Made by a program: the position numbers and the translations under genes
Part shown: positions 8,504-17,230 of the stretch, piece by piece
Position numbering within the stretch: the stretch's first letter is position 1
Layout of the letters: each line of letters opens with the position of its first letter
The notes under the pieces: model-generated
Seen by the model: the letters and a program-made list of their open reading frames with translations, nothing else
What the model was told of the DNA's origin: nothing
Databases searched by the model: none
Source of the DNA: Hymenobacter pini
Lineage (GTDB): Bacteria; Bacteroidota; Bacteroidia; Cytophagales; Hymenobacteraceae
DNA length: 64,000 nucleotides
Direction: 5' to 3'
NCBI RefSeq assembly: GCF_020421205.1
Contig: NZ_JAIZZH010000002.1
Coordinates: 1,014,182 to 1,078,181, forward strand

Positions 8504-9010
8504 CTACACTTCAAAATATGGCTCGTAAATCTTCGCCGTTTTGGAGCTGAAACAGCTAGGCAACAGACCTGATTGAAACTTGAACTGACCAATCATAATG
8601 CTGTCGATGCTATGAATAAAAGACAGTATTGTTCTTTGGCCTTTATACTCAGCATGGATTACGCTAGTAAAAATCATTTCAATAAGCTCTTCAAAACGAC
8701 CTGCATTTTCTTTAATCATATCATAGCTCACATCTGGCATCTCCCGCGTTTTATCAATCCAGAAGGTAGCACCGCTGGAAGTAAGTTCAAAGCTTACTTC
8801 TACTCTATTTGGTTTTGGCACAGAGTAAACCCGCATAAAGTAGGATGATACTGATTGGTTATCAACAACAAATTCCGTATTTCCTATAAGTGGTGCTTGA
8901 CCAATTTTATCAAATGCTTTATTAAATACAGCCGTAATTTCTTCTAACCGAGTGTCCATAAAAGAGGATTTGTCAGACAGTTTAAGATATTCTACTACTT
9001 CAATGCCCAT
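8504..9010 (-). CDS. Unknown A+T-rich protein overlapping the NTF2-like gene
   Basis: 168 residues. The ATG at 9010 lies within the last codons of the gene upstream, an 11-base overlap that suggests translational coupling. The protein looks soluble, alpha plus beta: an N-terminal helix (DTRLEEITAVFNKAFDKIG), strands (RVEVSFELTSSGATFWID) and a helical middle (NAGRFEELIEMIFTSVIHAEYKG). No family recognised. Base composition is clearly lower in G+C than the gene it overlaps. It could be an immunity-type or other small accessory protein. Confidence 0.6.
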   Translation of the reverse strand: MGIEVVEYLKLSDKSSFMDTRLEEITAVFNKAFDKIGQAPLIGNTEFVVDNQSVSSYFMRVYSVPKPNRVEVSFELTSSGATFWIDKTREMPDVSYDMIKENAGRFEELIEMIFTSVIHAEYKGQRTILSFIHSIDSIMIGQFKFQSGLLPSCFSSKTAKIYEPYFEV

Positions 9011-9491
9011 AACTCACCACCCGCGTCACCTGCCACCGCCCGTCGCGTAGGCGCCACACCATCATGTTCTTAAAGGTGCCGCAGTCGTCGCGGCCGTTTT
9101 CTACGTGGCAGAAGCGGTGCTGGTAGGTTTCAACGGCCCCGTAGTCGCTGATGGGGTACACCTCCAGGGTGCCGGGCACGAGTTGGCGGTTGAGGCCGGT
9201 GGTTTTGTTCTGGTCGAATAAGCGCTGGAAGCCCTGCATGGTTTGCTGGAAGTTGGCCAGGCCGCCTTTGTCGTGGTAGAACTCCAGGTCTTCGGCGAAG
9301 AACGTTTGCAGCTTGGCTACATCGTGCTGGTTGAAGGCCACGAACATCAGGCTGTCCTGCCGGGCAATGGTGCGGTACAGCTCCGGCGACGCGGGCGGCT
9401 GGGCCGTACTGGCAACGGTTATGGCGGGGCGCACCGGCGCGCAAGCTTCGGTGAGCAGTAGGAGCAGCGCGGCCAGCGGCAGGAGTTTCAT
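9000..9491 (-). CDS. NTF2-like (SnoaL/DUF4440) lipoprotein
   Basis: 163 residues. A short lipoprotein signal ends LTEAC with Cys17 as the likely lipidated residue. The rest is one NTF2-like cone: a first helix (SPELYRTIARQDSLMFVAFNQHD), VAKLQTFFAEDLEFYHDKGG, a helix (NFQQTMQGFQRLF), then strands GAVETYQHRFCHVENG and the closing MMVWRLRDGRWQVTRVVSY typical of DUF4440. Such proteins often have no proven activity; some are isomerases or scaffold domains. It overlaps the A+T-rich gene downstream by 11 bases and shares its leader sequence with GH92. Confidence 0.82.
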   Translation of the reverse strand: MKLLPLAALLLLLTEACAPVRPAITVASTAQPPASPELYRTIARQDSLMFVAFNQHDVAKLQTFFAEDLEFYHDKGGLANFQQTMQGFQRLFDQNKTTGLNRQLVPGTLEVYPISDYGAVETYQHRFCHVENGRDDCGTFKNMMVWRLRDGRWQVTRVVSYGH

Positions 9492-9492
9492 T

Positions 9493-9530
9493 AGTTTTAA
9501 AAGGTGGCGTTGAAGTTGGTAGGGTTTGGC
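9493..9530 (-). repeat. Leader sequence shared with GH92
   Basis: Directly upstream of ATG 9491. It matches the GH92 leader (7956-7994) in register from the start codon outward, with the run AACGCCACCT identical in both. The two genes otherwise show no similarity. Confidence 0.6.
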
Positions 9531-9551
9531 TTCATCTCATTGTACATATTA

Positions 9552-9938
9552 TTATCTGATTCTGACATATTTTCTCCTATCCAACATACAGCCACTATTA
9601 ACTGGTCGTACAGGTCTGACTGAGTTTTTACTAATCCGCCACACCGTCAAACTCATATCGGGATAAACAGGACGCAAACGACTAGTATCGATCAAACTAT
9701 TCTGGAACTCTTTGTTATTAACCAGGTACAACTTATTCCCTTCTATTCGCCACCGACCTACAATTTCGACCTGACAACCACTTACTCCGGCCGAATAGAT
9801 AAAGACGCCTTCTGATTTAAGAGTAATTCTCGAATGTTTCTCAAATCTATTCCCAACAGAGTAATACGTTCCTACAAGTCTTCGATCAGCTTGAGGTATG
9901 GACGCTAACACGTGAAGGACTAATAGGGCGTGTGTCAT
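9552..9938 (-). CDS. Unknown small secreted-type protein, A+T-rich
   Basis: 128 residues from ATG 9938. The first 17 residues (MTHALLVLHVLASIPQA) could be a weak signal peptide. The rest looks like an antiparallel beta protein: GTYYSVGNRF, SRITLKSEGVFIYSAG, GRWRIEGNKLYLVNN, a strand order seen in lipocalin-like stress or copy-number-type domains, but no named family can be supported. Low G+C compared with neighbours. Confidence 0.55.
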   Translation of the reverse strand: MTHALLVLHVLASIPQADRRLVGTYYSVGNRFEKHSRITLKSEGVFIYSAGVSGCQVEIVGRWRIEGNKLYLVNNKEFQNSLIDTSRLRPVYPDMSLTVWRISKNSVRPVRPVNSGCMLDRRKYVRIR

Positions 9939-10109
9939 ACTTACATATCAGGATGTGTAGGTGTAGGTGTAGGCTTGGAATCTGTCGTAGCAGACAAGGC
10001 GGAGAAAAACAAAGCTAATTAGTGCTCATGTGCAAGCTAACCTAATTGATAGAAGCCCGTCTGTGGCAGTAGCACGTATACGAGAGGGCCCCACCAACCA
10101 GCACCGCAC

Positions 10110-10694
10110 ATGAAAAAGCTGTTTGCCTCTCTTACTGCGCTGCTCACCGGCTGTATCACCTGCCAACCGGTGGCCCTGCTGCCCGAGGAACGCGCCTGGC
10201 TGGGTTCCTACACCGAGGGCCAGCAGATTACCTTCCGCAGCAACCGGGGCCACACCAATACGGCCACGGTCCTGAAGCCCCAGGAGTGGCACACCAACAC
10301 CGATTGTAACTGGATGGAATCGGGCCGCTACCAGCCTATTTTCTCTCAGATTGTGCTGCGGCCCAGCACCGTGTACAATGAGAAAAACCGGGAATTTGCG
10401 GTGAATCTGCGCAAAAACACTCCCGACCGTCCGGCCGATCTGGAGTTCAGCGTGGCCGGCCTGGAATGCCGGACTGCTTCTAAGGAGGGCCAGGTTACGT
10501 CCAAGCTACAGCAACAGGCTTGTACCCTCAGCACCACCGGCAAAACCTACCCGGCCGCCTACGTTTTCCGCCAGGGCCAGAATGCCACCATCTACGGCGG
10601 CGGGCAGTTACAGGCATTTTTTTGGGACAAGCAGGACGGACTGATTCGCTACGAGCTAACCGACGGGGAAGTATTTGAACTGGTGAGCCGGTAG
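10110..10694 (+). CDS. Unknown lipoprotein
   Basis: 194 residues. Starts with a short lipoprotein signal (MKKLFASLTALLTGC, Cys15). The mature part is mostly beta strands and contains four further Cys (in TDCNWM, GLECRT, QQACTL and near the start). A C-terminal WDKQDGLIRYELTDGEVFEL ends the protein. No family recognised; envelope-located by its signal. It has its own terminator 50 bases downstream. Confidence 0.7.
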   Translation: MKKLFASLTALLTGCITCQPVALLPEERAWLGSYTEGQQITFRSNRGHTNTATVLKPQEWHTNTDCNWMESGRYQPIFSQIVLRPSTVYNEKNREFAVNLRKNTPDRPADLEFSVAGLECRTASKEGQVTSKLQQQACTLSTTGKTYPAAYVFRQGQNATIYGGGQLQAFFWDKQDGLIRYELTDGEVFELVSR

Positions 10695-10744
10695 CTGGTG
10701 TGGCAGCCCCTTACAGTAGATACCGGTGAGCAGACAAGAGTAGT

Positions 10745-10766
10745 ACGGCCGCGGCGGCCGTTTTTT
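10745..10766 (+). terminator. Rho-independent terminator
   Basis: ACGGCCG.CGGCCGT stem followed by a run of six T residues. Confidence 0.75.
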
Positions 10767-10840
10767 CCGGCAACGGTATGCGCGGCGCTAGCTTAGAAAA
10801 GTTACCCCGAGCAACCTATCTGCAAAGGGACTGAAGCTGC

Positions 10841-11788
10841 TTACTTTTTCTTACGCTTAAACGTCCGCGCAATGGCTTTAAAGCTGGCCAGACGGGTATC
10901 AAACTGGGTTTCCGTTATGCCTACTACCGCGTAGTATTTGTTGGTCGAGCCATCAAACAGCGTGAGTTGATACATCAGCTCCGGCACCTGTTTGTCGTTT
11001 TGCCCATCGGCTACTATTTCGTATCCGCTCAGGCCGTCAATGGTGACGGGCGAGATGGTCCGGACCCGGTTGTGCTTGCCCTCGGGCAACTGCTGCAAAT
11101 GCTGGATGCTAAAGGCCTGTTGCTCGCTTGGGCCCACCTCAACAGGGTTCAGAGAACCCGCTACGATTATCACGGCTTTATCGGGGCCCTTAGGGGTCGG
11201 CTGCCCATCGGTGGTATAGAGCAGGCTACCTGCCAGGTTTTTGGCAAACCGCAGCCCGGTGCCGGCCACGTCTACTTCAAACTCCGCCGCCGGTGTATTG
11301 TCAGACAGGCGCGGGTTGTAGTGGGCCGTTAGCAGGGCCCGCCGGATGCTGGCTTCCACCGTTTTGCCGCCATCGGGGTAGGTACCCACCACCAGTACGG
11401 TATGGGTGGCATCCCCGAACAGGAGCATCTGCTTACGATACGCCAGCCCGTTGGCTGACTGGGTAACGTGCAGGATAGTAGCCGGCGCGCCGTTGAGAGT
11501 TACCGGTTCCGTGCGCAACAGCTTCATACCCCGAGTGGCCAGCGCGGCCGGCGTCATGGCCGCCTTCATTTGCTTTATGGGCCCTGGTATATCGGATATC
11601 ATAATGGAGGCGGCGGCATCGGGCTGTTCAAAGCCGCTGAAGCTGCTGGCCGCCGTGAAACCGGCGGGCGGAATCAGGCTGATTTTGGTACCGGACACTA
11701 CTACGTGTTCCGGGGTTTGTGCCGAAGCAGCTACGGATACCAGTAATAGGATTAGAAACAGAAGTTTCGCGCGTACATACAGGGGCAT
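10841..11788 (-). CDS. Secreted unknown protein
   Basis: 315 residues from ATG 11788, picked because it opens a signal peptide (AKLLFLILLLVSVAASAQ, cleavage near residue 23). The mature protein seems to hold two similar halves, each opening with a SLIPPAGF/GLRFAKNL-type strand and continuing with VLVVGTYPDGG and YYAVVGITE-type strands, each followed by a helix with ARKFKA-like ending (ASIRRALLTA; ASFKAIARTF). The overall pattern recalls DcrB/PsbP-like domains (about 150 residues each), but that is a guess from strand order. Convergent with the lipoprotein gene at 10110. Confidence 0.65.
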   Translation of the reverse strand: MPLYVRAKLLFLILLLVSVAASAQTPEHVVVSGTKISLIPPAGFTAASSFSGFEQPDAAASIMISDIPGPIKQMKAAMTPAALATRGMKLLRTEPVTLNGAPATILHVTQSANGLAYRKQMLLFGDATHTVLVVGTYPDGGKTVEASIRRALLTAHYNPRLSDNTPAAEFEVDVAGTGLRFAKNLAGSLLYTTDGQPTPKGPDKAVIIVAGSLNPVEVGPSEQQAFSIQHLQQLPEGKHNRVRTISPVTIDGLSGYEIVADGQNDKQVPELMYQLTLFDGSTNKYYAVVGITETQFDTRLASFKAIARTFKRKKK

Positions 11789-11957
11789 ACAGCGAGGAGA
11801 TTCGCAAAAGACCTTTTGCTGGAATTGAGTTTGTAACAGAGATACTACCAGGAGCCGGCGAGCCAGCTTCCATAGGGCGCACAAAGAACGGGAACTTCCT
11901 CCTACCCTTGCTACCAAACTGGGCGGCTATTTCCACGCAAATGAGCCGGGGCGTGGT

Positions 11958-11965
11958 TATCTTTG
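11958..11965 (+). promoter_or_regulatory. Bacteroidota-type -7 element for sbcC
   Basis: TATCTTTG fits the TAnnTTTG consensus recognised by the Bacteroidota primary sigma factor; 70 bases before the sbcC start. No clear -33 TTG partner. Confidence 0.4.
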
Positions 11966-12035
11966 TAGATACCGCCGCGCCGGTTTTTGAAGTTGGGGCG
12001 GGTTGTTGTTTCCGCTTTGGTGCCCTGGTTTCCGC

Positions 12036-15000
12036 ATGAAAATTCTTCGCGTCCGTTTTTTTAACCTCAATTCCCTGCGCGGGGAGCATGCCGTTGATTT
12101 CAGCCAGACTCCCCTCTCCGATGCCGGCCTGTTTGCCATAACCGGCCCCACCGGCGCAGGCAAAACCACCATTCTGGATGCCATTACCCTGGCCCTCTAC
12201 GGGCAGGTGCCCCGGCACGAGAGCAGCGGCCCCGAGCACGTGATGAGTCACGGCACCGGGGAGAGTTGGGCTGAGGTGGAGTTTGAGGTGAATGGGCAGC
12301 AGTACCGCAGCAAGTGGGGCCAGTACCGGGCCCGCAAACAGCCCGGCGGCAAGCTCCAGGACCCTAAAATGGAGCTGAGCGAGCGGAAAACGGCCGAGGA
12401 CGGCACCGAAACCTGGCCGTTTCTGGAAACCTACAAATCGAAAGTACCGCCGCGCATTGCCGAGCTGAGCGGCCTGGAATACAAGCAATTCCTGCGCAGC
12501 GTGCTGCTGGCCCAGGGCGACTTCACCCGGTTTCTGAAAGCCCCGGCCGGGGAACGGGCTCAGCTGCTGGAAAAGATTACCGATACCCGCAAGTACTCCG
12601 ATATTTCCCGGGCCGCGTTTGAGCGGGCCAAGCAGGAAAACCTGCTGGTGGAGCAGCTTCGCCAGGGCCTGGAGGGCGTCACGTTATTGTCGCCGGAGGA
12701 AGTAGCACACTTGCAAACCGAGCTGCAGAACCTCAACGCTCAACTCGCCAAAGCTACTGCCACGCAGGAACAATGGCGCGAGGCCCGGCAGTGGCACCTG
12801 CGCCTGCAGGAGCTGCGCGAGAAGCTGCGCACCACTCAGCAGCGGCAGCAGGAACTCACTGCCCAGGCCGAAACCCTGGCCCCCCTGCGCCAGCGGCTGG
12901 CCCTGCACCAGCAGGCTGCGCCCTTCGCCACCGACCATGCCCTGCTGCTCCAGACAGAGCGGCAGTTGAGTACGCTGCAGCAGGAAACGGCTACGCTTCA
13001 AAGCCAGCTGCCCCAACTGCAACAGGCTACTGCCGCCGCCGAAACGGCCAGCACGGCCGCCACGCAGGCGCACGAGCAGGCTGCGGCCACCCTGCGCATC
13101 CAGGAGCCCCGCCTCCGGGAAGCCGAACTGCTGGACCACCAACTCCGGGAAAAGCAGCAGCAGCTGGAGCAGGGTAAACAGGAATACCAGGAGCAAAATC
13201 AGCTCTGGAAGCAGCAAAACCAGGAAGCCACCACCGCCGACCAGCAAAGCAAGCTGCAGCGCCAGCAGGCCCGGGAGCTGCGCGAGTGGCTGCTGCCGCG
13301 CACGGTGCTCAGTACCGTGGCGGAAGCCCTGCCGCCCCTGAGCGGCTACCTCCAGGACTGGCAGTACAACCGGACGGAGCTAACCGAGTTGAGCCGCAAC
13401 CTGCAGATGCGCCAGCAGCAGCTGGCCGCGGCCACCGCTACCGAGCAGGCTAGCTCCGAGCTACTGCGCACGGCCCAAACCCAGCTGGCTACTGCCACCG
13501 AGCAGCAAACCACCGCCTCCGCTACCCGCCTCGACTGGCGCCACCAGCTCAGCCACCACGTAGCCCGCCTGCACCGCGAGGAAACAACCCTGGAAACCAG
13601 CCTGCAGGACTTGCGCCGCCTCATGCACGCCCACCAGCTGATTCTGACCCACGAAGAAGCCCGCCAGCAGCTGCAGGCCGGGGAGCCGTGCCCGTTGTGC
13701 GGGGCCCTGGAGCACCCCTATGCCGCGGGCGTGCTGGGGGTGAGCGAGGACTCGGTGCAGCGCGACCGGGAGCGGGAACAGGCGCTAACCCAGCAGATAG
13801 TAACGCTGAAAGGCCGCATCAACCGGCTGGTGAGCATCAGCGGGTTGCTGGAAACTGATACGCTGCCCGCTGCGCCGGAAAGCACCGTGCTGCGCTGGCT
13901 CTCGGAGGAAGAGGAAACCACGGTGCCCGCCATTGTGCGCGGGTTGGTGCAGGAGCTGCGCACCCTGGAGCAGCAGCAGCAGGAAGCGCGCCTGGCCCAA
14001 ACCAAAGCCGAGGCCGACCAGCACAACGCCCGCCAACAGCAACAGCAGCTCCAAACGGAACTGCAGCAGCTTACCCTCCGCCTGCAGGATGCCCAGGAGC
14101 AGGCTCCCAAAATTAAGGAAATCATCAGCAGCCTGCTCAAAACCTTCGGGCTGGAATTTTCGGGTGAGAACGGGCCGGAACTGGTGCGCCGCCTGGAGCA
14201 GGCCAGCGCTACCTACCGCCAGAAGCTGCAGGAAGCTGAAAAGCTGGAACGGGAACTGGAGCTAACCCAGGAGCGCGCCAACGCTGCTCAGCAACGCCGC
14301 CAGGAACTGCAGCAGTGGCTGGACAAGCGCAAAGCCGAGTTGCAGGCCAGTCACGCCGAATTGCAGCAGCTGCAACAGCGCCGCCAGGAGTTGCTCCCCG
14401 ATGCCGATGTGGCCCAAGCCCGGCAGCAGCTGGAAACCGCCCTGCTCCACGCCGACCAGCACCGCCAGCGCCTCGACCAGCAGCTACAACAGCACCGCAC
14501 TGCCTTATCCGTAGCGGCGGATAAGCTTCAGCAGCGCGAGCAGGCCGTAAGCCAGCAGCAACGGGAGCTGCAGGAGCGCCGTGCAGCCCTCGTTCAGGCT
14601 CTCACTGCCGCCGGCCTCAGCTCTGACCCGGCTACTCTGCCGGCACTACTGTTGCCCCACGCCGAGGCTACCACCGTGCAAGCCGAATTACAGCGCTACG
14701 AGCAGGCTGTGCACGCCGCCAGTCAAACCGCTGAGGAAACCACGCAGCAGCTAACCACTGAGGAGAACCGCCGCCTCACCACCGAGCCCTTGGAAGCAGT
14801 AAGTCACTATCTGGCAGCCGCTGGCGAGCAGTTGGCCGGCCTGCACCAGCAGGTTGGGCAGCGACAGGAGCGCCTGAATGCCCACCAGGCCGGCCAGCAG
14901 CGCCACGCCGCTCTGGCCGCTCAACTGGAAAAACAGCAACAGGAAGCCCGCCGCTGGCGGCAGCTGGCCGAAGTCATCGGCTCGGCCGATGGCAAGAAGT

Positions 15001-15467
15001 TCAGCGAGTTTGCCCAGGGCCTCACCCTGGCCCGGTTGGTAGACCTAGCCAACCGCCACCTGCACCGCTTCACCGACCGATACCGCATCCTGCGCAACAC
15101 GGAGCAACACCTCGACTTATTGATTCAGGACGAGTACCAGGCCGGGGCCGTGCGCACCATGAATTCGTTGTCGGGTGGGGAGAGTTTTCTGGTGAGCTTG
15201 GCCTTGGCCCTGGGCCTCTCAGAGCTGGCCGGCCGCCGCACCCAGATTGACACGCTGTTTATCGACGAAGGCTTCGGCACCCTCGACCCCGACACCCTGG
15301 ACGTGGCTCTCTCGGCCCTGGAGCTGCTGCAGGGCACCGGCAAAACCATCGGCATTATCTCCCACGTCGAGGGCCTGAAAGAGCGTATCAGCACGCAAAT
15401 CAGCGTAAAAAAAGGCGCCGGAGGCATCAGCTCTTTGCAGGTGCTAGGATTTGGGCAGGAGGTGTAA
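12036..15467 (+). CDS. sbcC: SbcC-type nuclease ATPase subunit (Rad50 family)
   Basis: 1143 residues from ATG 12036. SbcC pairs with the SbcD nuclease to open hairpins and protein-blocked DNA ends. Walker A GPTGAGKTT is at 37-45. Two very long Gln/Glu/Leu-rich coiled coils flank a zinc hook CPLC at about 552-555. The ABC signature LSGGESF is near 1045 and Walker B LFIDEGFGTLD near 1077, with the D-loop directly after. All parts needed for ATP-driven dimerisation are intact. What is missing is sbcD: neither flanking gene is a metallophosphoesterase, although the two subunits are usually encoded together. A 5' extension to 12003 is open but unlike the family. Confidence 0.95.
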   Translation: MKILRVRFFNLNSLRGEHAVDFSQTPLSDAGLFAITGPTGAGKTTILDAITLALYGQVPRHESSGPEHVMSHGTGESWAEVEFEVNGQQYRSKWGQYRARKQPGGKLQDPKMELSERKTAEDGTETWPFLETYKSKVPPRIAELSGLEYKQFLRSVLLAQGDFTRFLKAPAGERAQLLEKITDTRKYSDISRAAFERAKQENLLVEQLRQGLEGVTLLSPEEVAHLQTELQNLNAQLAKATATQEQWREARQWHLRLQELREKLRTTQQRQQELTAQAETLAPLRQRLALHQQAAPFATDHALLLQTERQLSTLQQETATLQSQLPQLQQATAAAETASTAATQAHEQAAATLRIQEPRLREAELLDHQLREKQQQLEQGKQEYQEQNQLWKQQNQEATTADQQSKLQRQQARELREWLLPRTVLSTVAEALPPLSGYLQDWQYNRTELTELSRNLQMRQQQLAAATATEQASSELLRTAQTQLATATEQQTTASATRLDWRHQLSHHVARLHREETTLETSLQDLRRLMHAHQLILTHEEARQQLQAGEPCPLCGALEHPYAAGVLGVSEDSVQRDREREQALTQQIVTLKGRINRLVSISGLLETDTLPAAPESTVLRWLSEEEETTVPAIVRGLVQELRTLEQQQQEARLAQTKAEADQHNARQQQQQLQTELQQLTLRLQDAQEQAPKIKEIISSLLKTFGLEFSGENGPELVRRLEQASATYRQKLQEAEKLERELELTQERANAAQQRRQELQQWLDKRKAELQASHAELQQLQQRRQELLPDADVAQARQQLETALLHADQHRQRLDQQLQQHRTALSVAADKLQQREQAVSQQQRELQERRAALVQALTAAGLSSDPATLPALLLPHAEATTVQAELQRYEQAVHAASQTAEETTQQLTTEENRRLTTEPLEAVSHYLAAAGEQLAGLHQQVGQRQERLNAHQAGQQRHAALAAQLEKQQQEARRWRQLAEVIGSADGKKFSEFAQGLTLARLVDLANRHLHRFTDRYRILRNTEQHLDLLIQDEYQAGAVRTMNSLSGGESFLVSLALALGLSELAGRRTQIDTLFIDEGFGTLDPDTLDVALSALELLQGTGKTIGIISHVEGLKERISTQISVKKGAGGISSLQVLGFGQEV

Positions 15468-15483
15468 ACGCTGCTCCTACATT

Positions 15484-15558
15484 GTCATTTCGAGCAAAGC
15501 GAGGAATCTGGGTTTTGTTCTTAAACCAACCCGGATTCCTCGCTTTGCTCGAAATGGC
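15484..15558. repeat. Dispersed palindromic repeat, copy 2
   Basis: Arms of about 25 bases (15484-15508 and 15534-15558) with one or two mismatches around a 25-base loop. Outer motif GTCATTTCGAGC, core GAGGAATC, as in copies at 317 and 34332. Lies between convergent sbcC and the gene at 15571. Confidence 0.8.
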
Positions 15559-15570
15559 AGTTCAAGTGGT

Positions 15571-16647
15571 TCAACGTACTTCCGCCTGGCCCGCCTCCCG
15601 GATTTCGGTCCAGGTCCAGTAGCGTTTTGGCTCAATGCCTGCGTAGCCTGCCCGAAAAAACGCTACTACTTCCTGTTCCAGCTGCTCCGCTGTGATGGAG
15701 GAAGTATAGATGGGTCGCTGGTCGGGGTCGGCGTAGCGCTGCACTTTGGTGAGGCTTTTACCACCCAGCCGCAGCAGCGGCCCGGTATCGGTAATGCCGT
15801 CGAAGGTCCAGCGGCGCGGGGTAGTTTCCAGTTGATTCAGGCGGGCCGTGAGGGCATCCAGGGGCAGGCGGGGCAGTGTGGGGCGGCTTTCCAAATCAAC
15901 CCAGGTGGTGTACTTGTACTCGAACTCGTAGCGCTGCCCATCATACAGGCTCAGCACCATATCCGTACCCGCAGTAGCCCCAAACAGGGCATAATACGGC
16001 AGCGGCTCCGGCGTGCGGACCACCGTCAACCCAGTTTCTGGGTAACGCCGCAATGTGGTGGCCGGGCTCTGCATACTTGCTACACCTTGTAGTACCCGGG
16101 TGTACTCCGGCTCCCAGGCCGCGCGGCCAACTTCTGGATTTTCCAGTACCTCCGCGAACCGGGGCAGAAACCAGGCGAACTTCTCGGCCGAGGCTTCATC
16201 CTCGCGCCGACGCCGGGCCGGGGCCCCAAAGGGTTCATAAAAGCGCGCCTTTTCCTCGGCATTCAGCCAGCAAACCAGCTGCAGGGCGTGGTTGGCTAAG
16301 GGGTCCTGCCAGTTGATTTCCCGAAAGTCGCCGAGCGTGGTTACTAACCGTAGTAGGTGCTCGTGGCGCAGGGCTAGCTCCGGATGCAGCAATGCCCATA
16401 CGCCCACAAACCCATCAATATCAAAGTGGTTGGCCGTTACGGCTCCGGCTTCCAGCCCCGGTGTGGCAGGCTGGTGCAAAGCCCGTAGTACCGAGCCGGC
16501 ACTGGTATCATCCCGCAACAGCTCGGGGGTGGCGGCCCCGCGCCAATGGGCCAGCGTGAGCACCGCTCCCAGACCGGTACTATCTACTACAATGGTAGGC
16601 TGCTGCCGCAGTTGCCGGAAGGGCACGAAATACTTAGGTGAAAACAT
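15571..16647 (-). CDS. Unknown protein with HFDIDG motif
   Basis: 358 residues from ATG 16647. The N-terminal half has VVDSTGLGAVLTLAHWRG and then NHFDIDGFVGVWALL, an Asp-rich loop reminiscent of metal-binding sites in DHH-type phosphoesterases, though the fold cannot be confirmed. The middle is rich in Ala and charged residues (EEKARFYEPFG, KFAWFLPRFAEVL); the C-terminal third has strands (VLSLYDGQRYEFEYKYTTWVD) and ends WTWTEIREAGQ. I believe this belongs to a conserved bacterial family of unknown function (DUF6687-like, name from memory). The HNH gene lies 47 bases upstream on the same strand, but a promoter-like octamer lies between them. Confidence 0.6.
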   Translation of the reverse strand: MFSPKYFVPFRQLRQQPTIVVDSTGLGAVLTLAHWRGAATPELLRDDTSAGSVLRALHQPATPGLEAGAVTANHFDIDGFVGVWALLHPELALRHEHLLRLVTTLGDFREINWQDPLANHALQLVCWLNAEEKARFYEPFGAPARRRREDEASAEKFAWFLPRFAEVLENPEVGRAAWEPEYTRVLQGVASMQSPATTLRRYPETGLTVVRTPEPLPYYALFGATAGTDMVLSLYDGQRYEFEYKYTTWVDLESRPTLPRLPLDALTARLNQLETTPRRWTFDGITDTGPLLRLGGKSLTKVQRYADPDQRPIYTSSITAEQLEQEVVAFFRAGYAGIEPKRYWTWTEIREAGQAEVR

Positions 16648-16671
16648 GCGAAATACGCTCGGTGGGCCGAG

Positions 16672-16679
16672 CAAAGGTA
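16672..16679 (-). promoter_or_regulatory. Bacteroidota-type -7 element
   Basis: TACCTTTG on the minus strand, 25 bases before the ATG of the HFDIDG protein, inside the 47-base gap after the HNH gene. Confidence 0.45.
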
Positions 16680-16694
16680 CACGCCTCAGCCGGC

Positions 16695-17021
16695 CTAGCG
16701 CCGGGCCCTGCGGTTGCTGATTCGCTCCACCCGGCTGCGCCGCACCCAGTACAGGTATTTCTGTAATTCTTCGGCTGCCCGCAGGCGCTCTACCGTGTTA
16801 TAGCGCTGGGCCAGCATCTTATTATCCAGTAGCAGATGCACGGTGCTATGGCAGGGCTGGCATAGCTCCACGGTGGGGCCATAGCGGCCGCCCTCTTCCC
16901 GCGGCACCAAATGGTGCCGAGAAGTTTGCTGCACTTCCCGCTCACACAAGCCGCACCGGGGGCCGCCGCATCCGGCGTAGTTAGTGGGGGGCCGAGTCCT
17001 CTTTTTTTGCGCATACGCCAA
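16695..17021 (-). CDS. Small HNH endonuclease
   Basis: 108 residues if read from TTG 17021. A compact HNH (beta-beta-alpha metal) domain is clear: CGLCER zinc half-knuckle, RHHLVPRE carrying the catalytic His, then VELCQPCHSTVHLLL with the second Cys pair and final His. A basic tail follows (RRSRVERISNRRARR). Such stand-alone HNH proteins nick or cut DNA, often with relaxed specificity; some belong to mobile or defence loci. The start is odd: an ATG at 17014 lies one frame off and would join the HNH frame naturally if the 7-base A run just after it had 8 bases. Confidence 0.75.
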   Translation of the reverse strand: MAYAQKKRTRPPTNYAGCGGPRCGLCEREVQQTSRHHLVPREEGGRYGPTVELCQPCHSTVHLLLDNKMLAQRYNTVERLRAAEELQKYLYWVRRSRVERISNRRARR

Positions 17022-17230
17022 GCTGCTTTATACGACGTATTGAACCTGAGCGGTTTGACCACGGCCGGAAAAATTTCTCGAAACAATAACAAAATCTTAT
17101 TGTGGTTGTCGGATATCATTTATATTTGATTGCGCCTCAGCTGTATGCTCCCGTGAAGTTTGTGCTTGTAGGGGTTGCAGCAGTTCTTGCGCGACGCTGT
17201 TTTGCTTTTTCACACTCTTATTGTTTTTCT

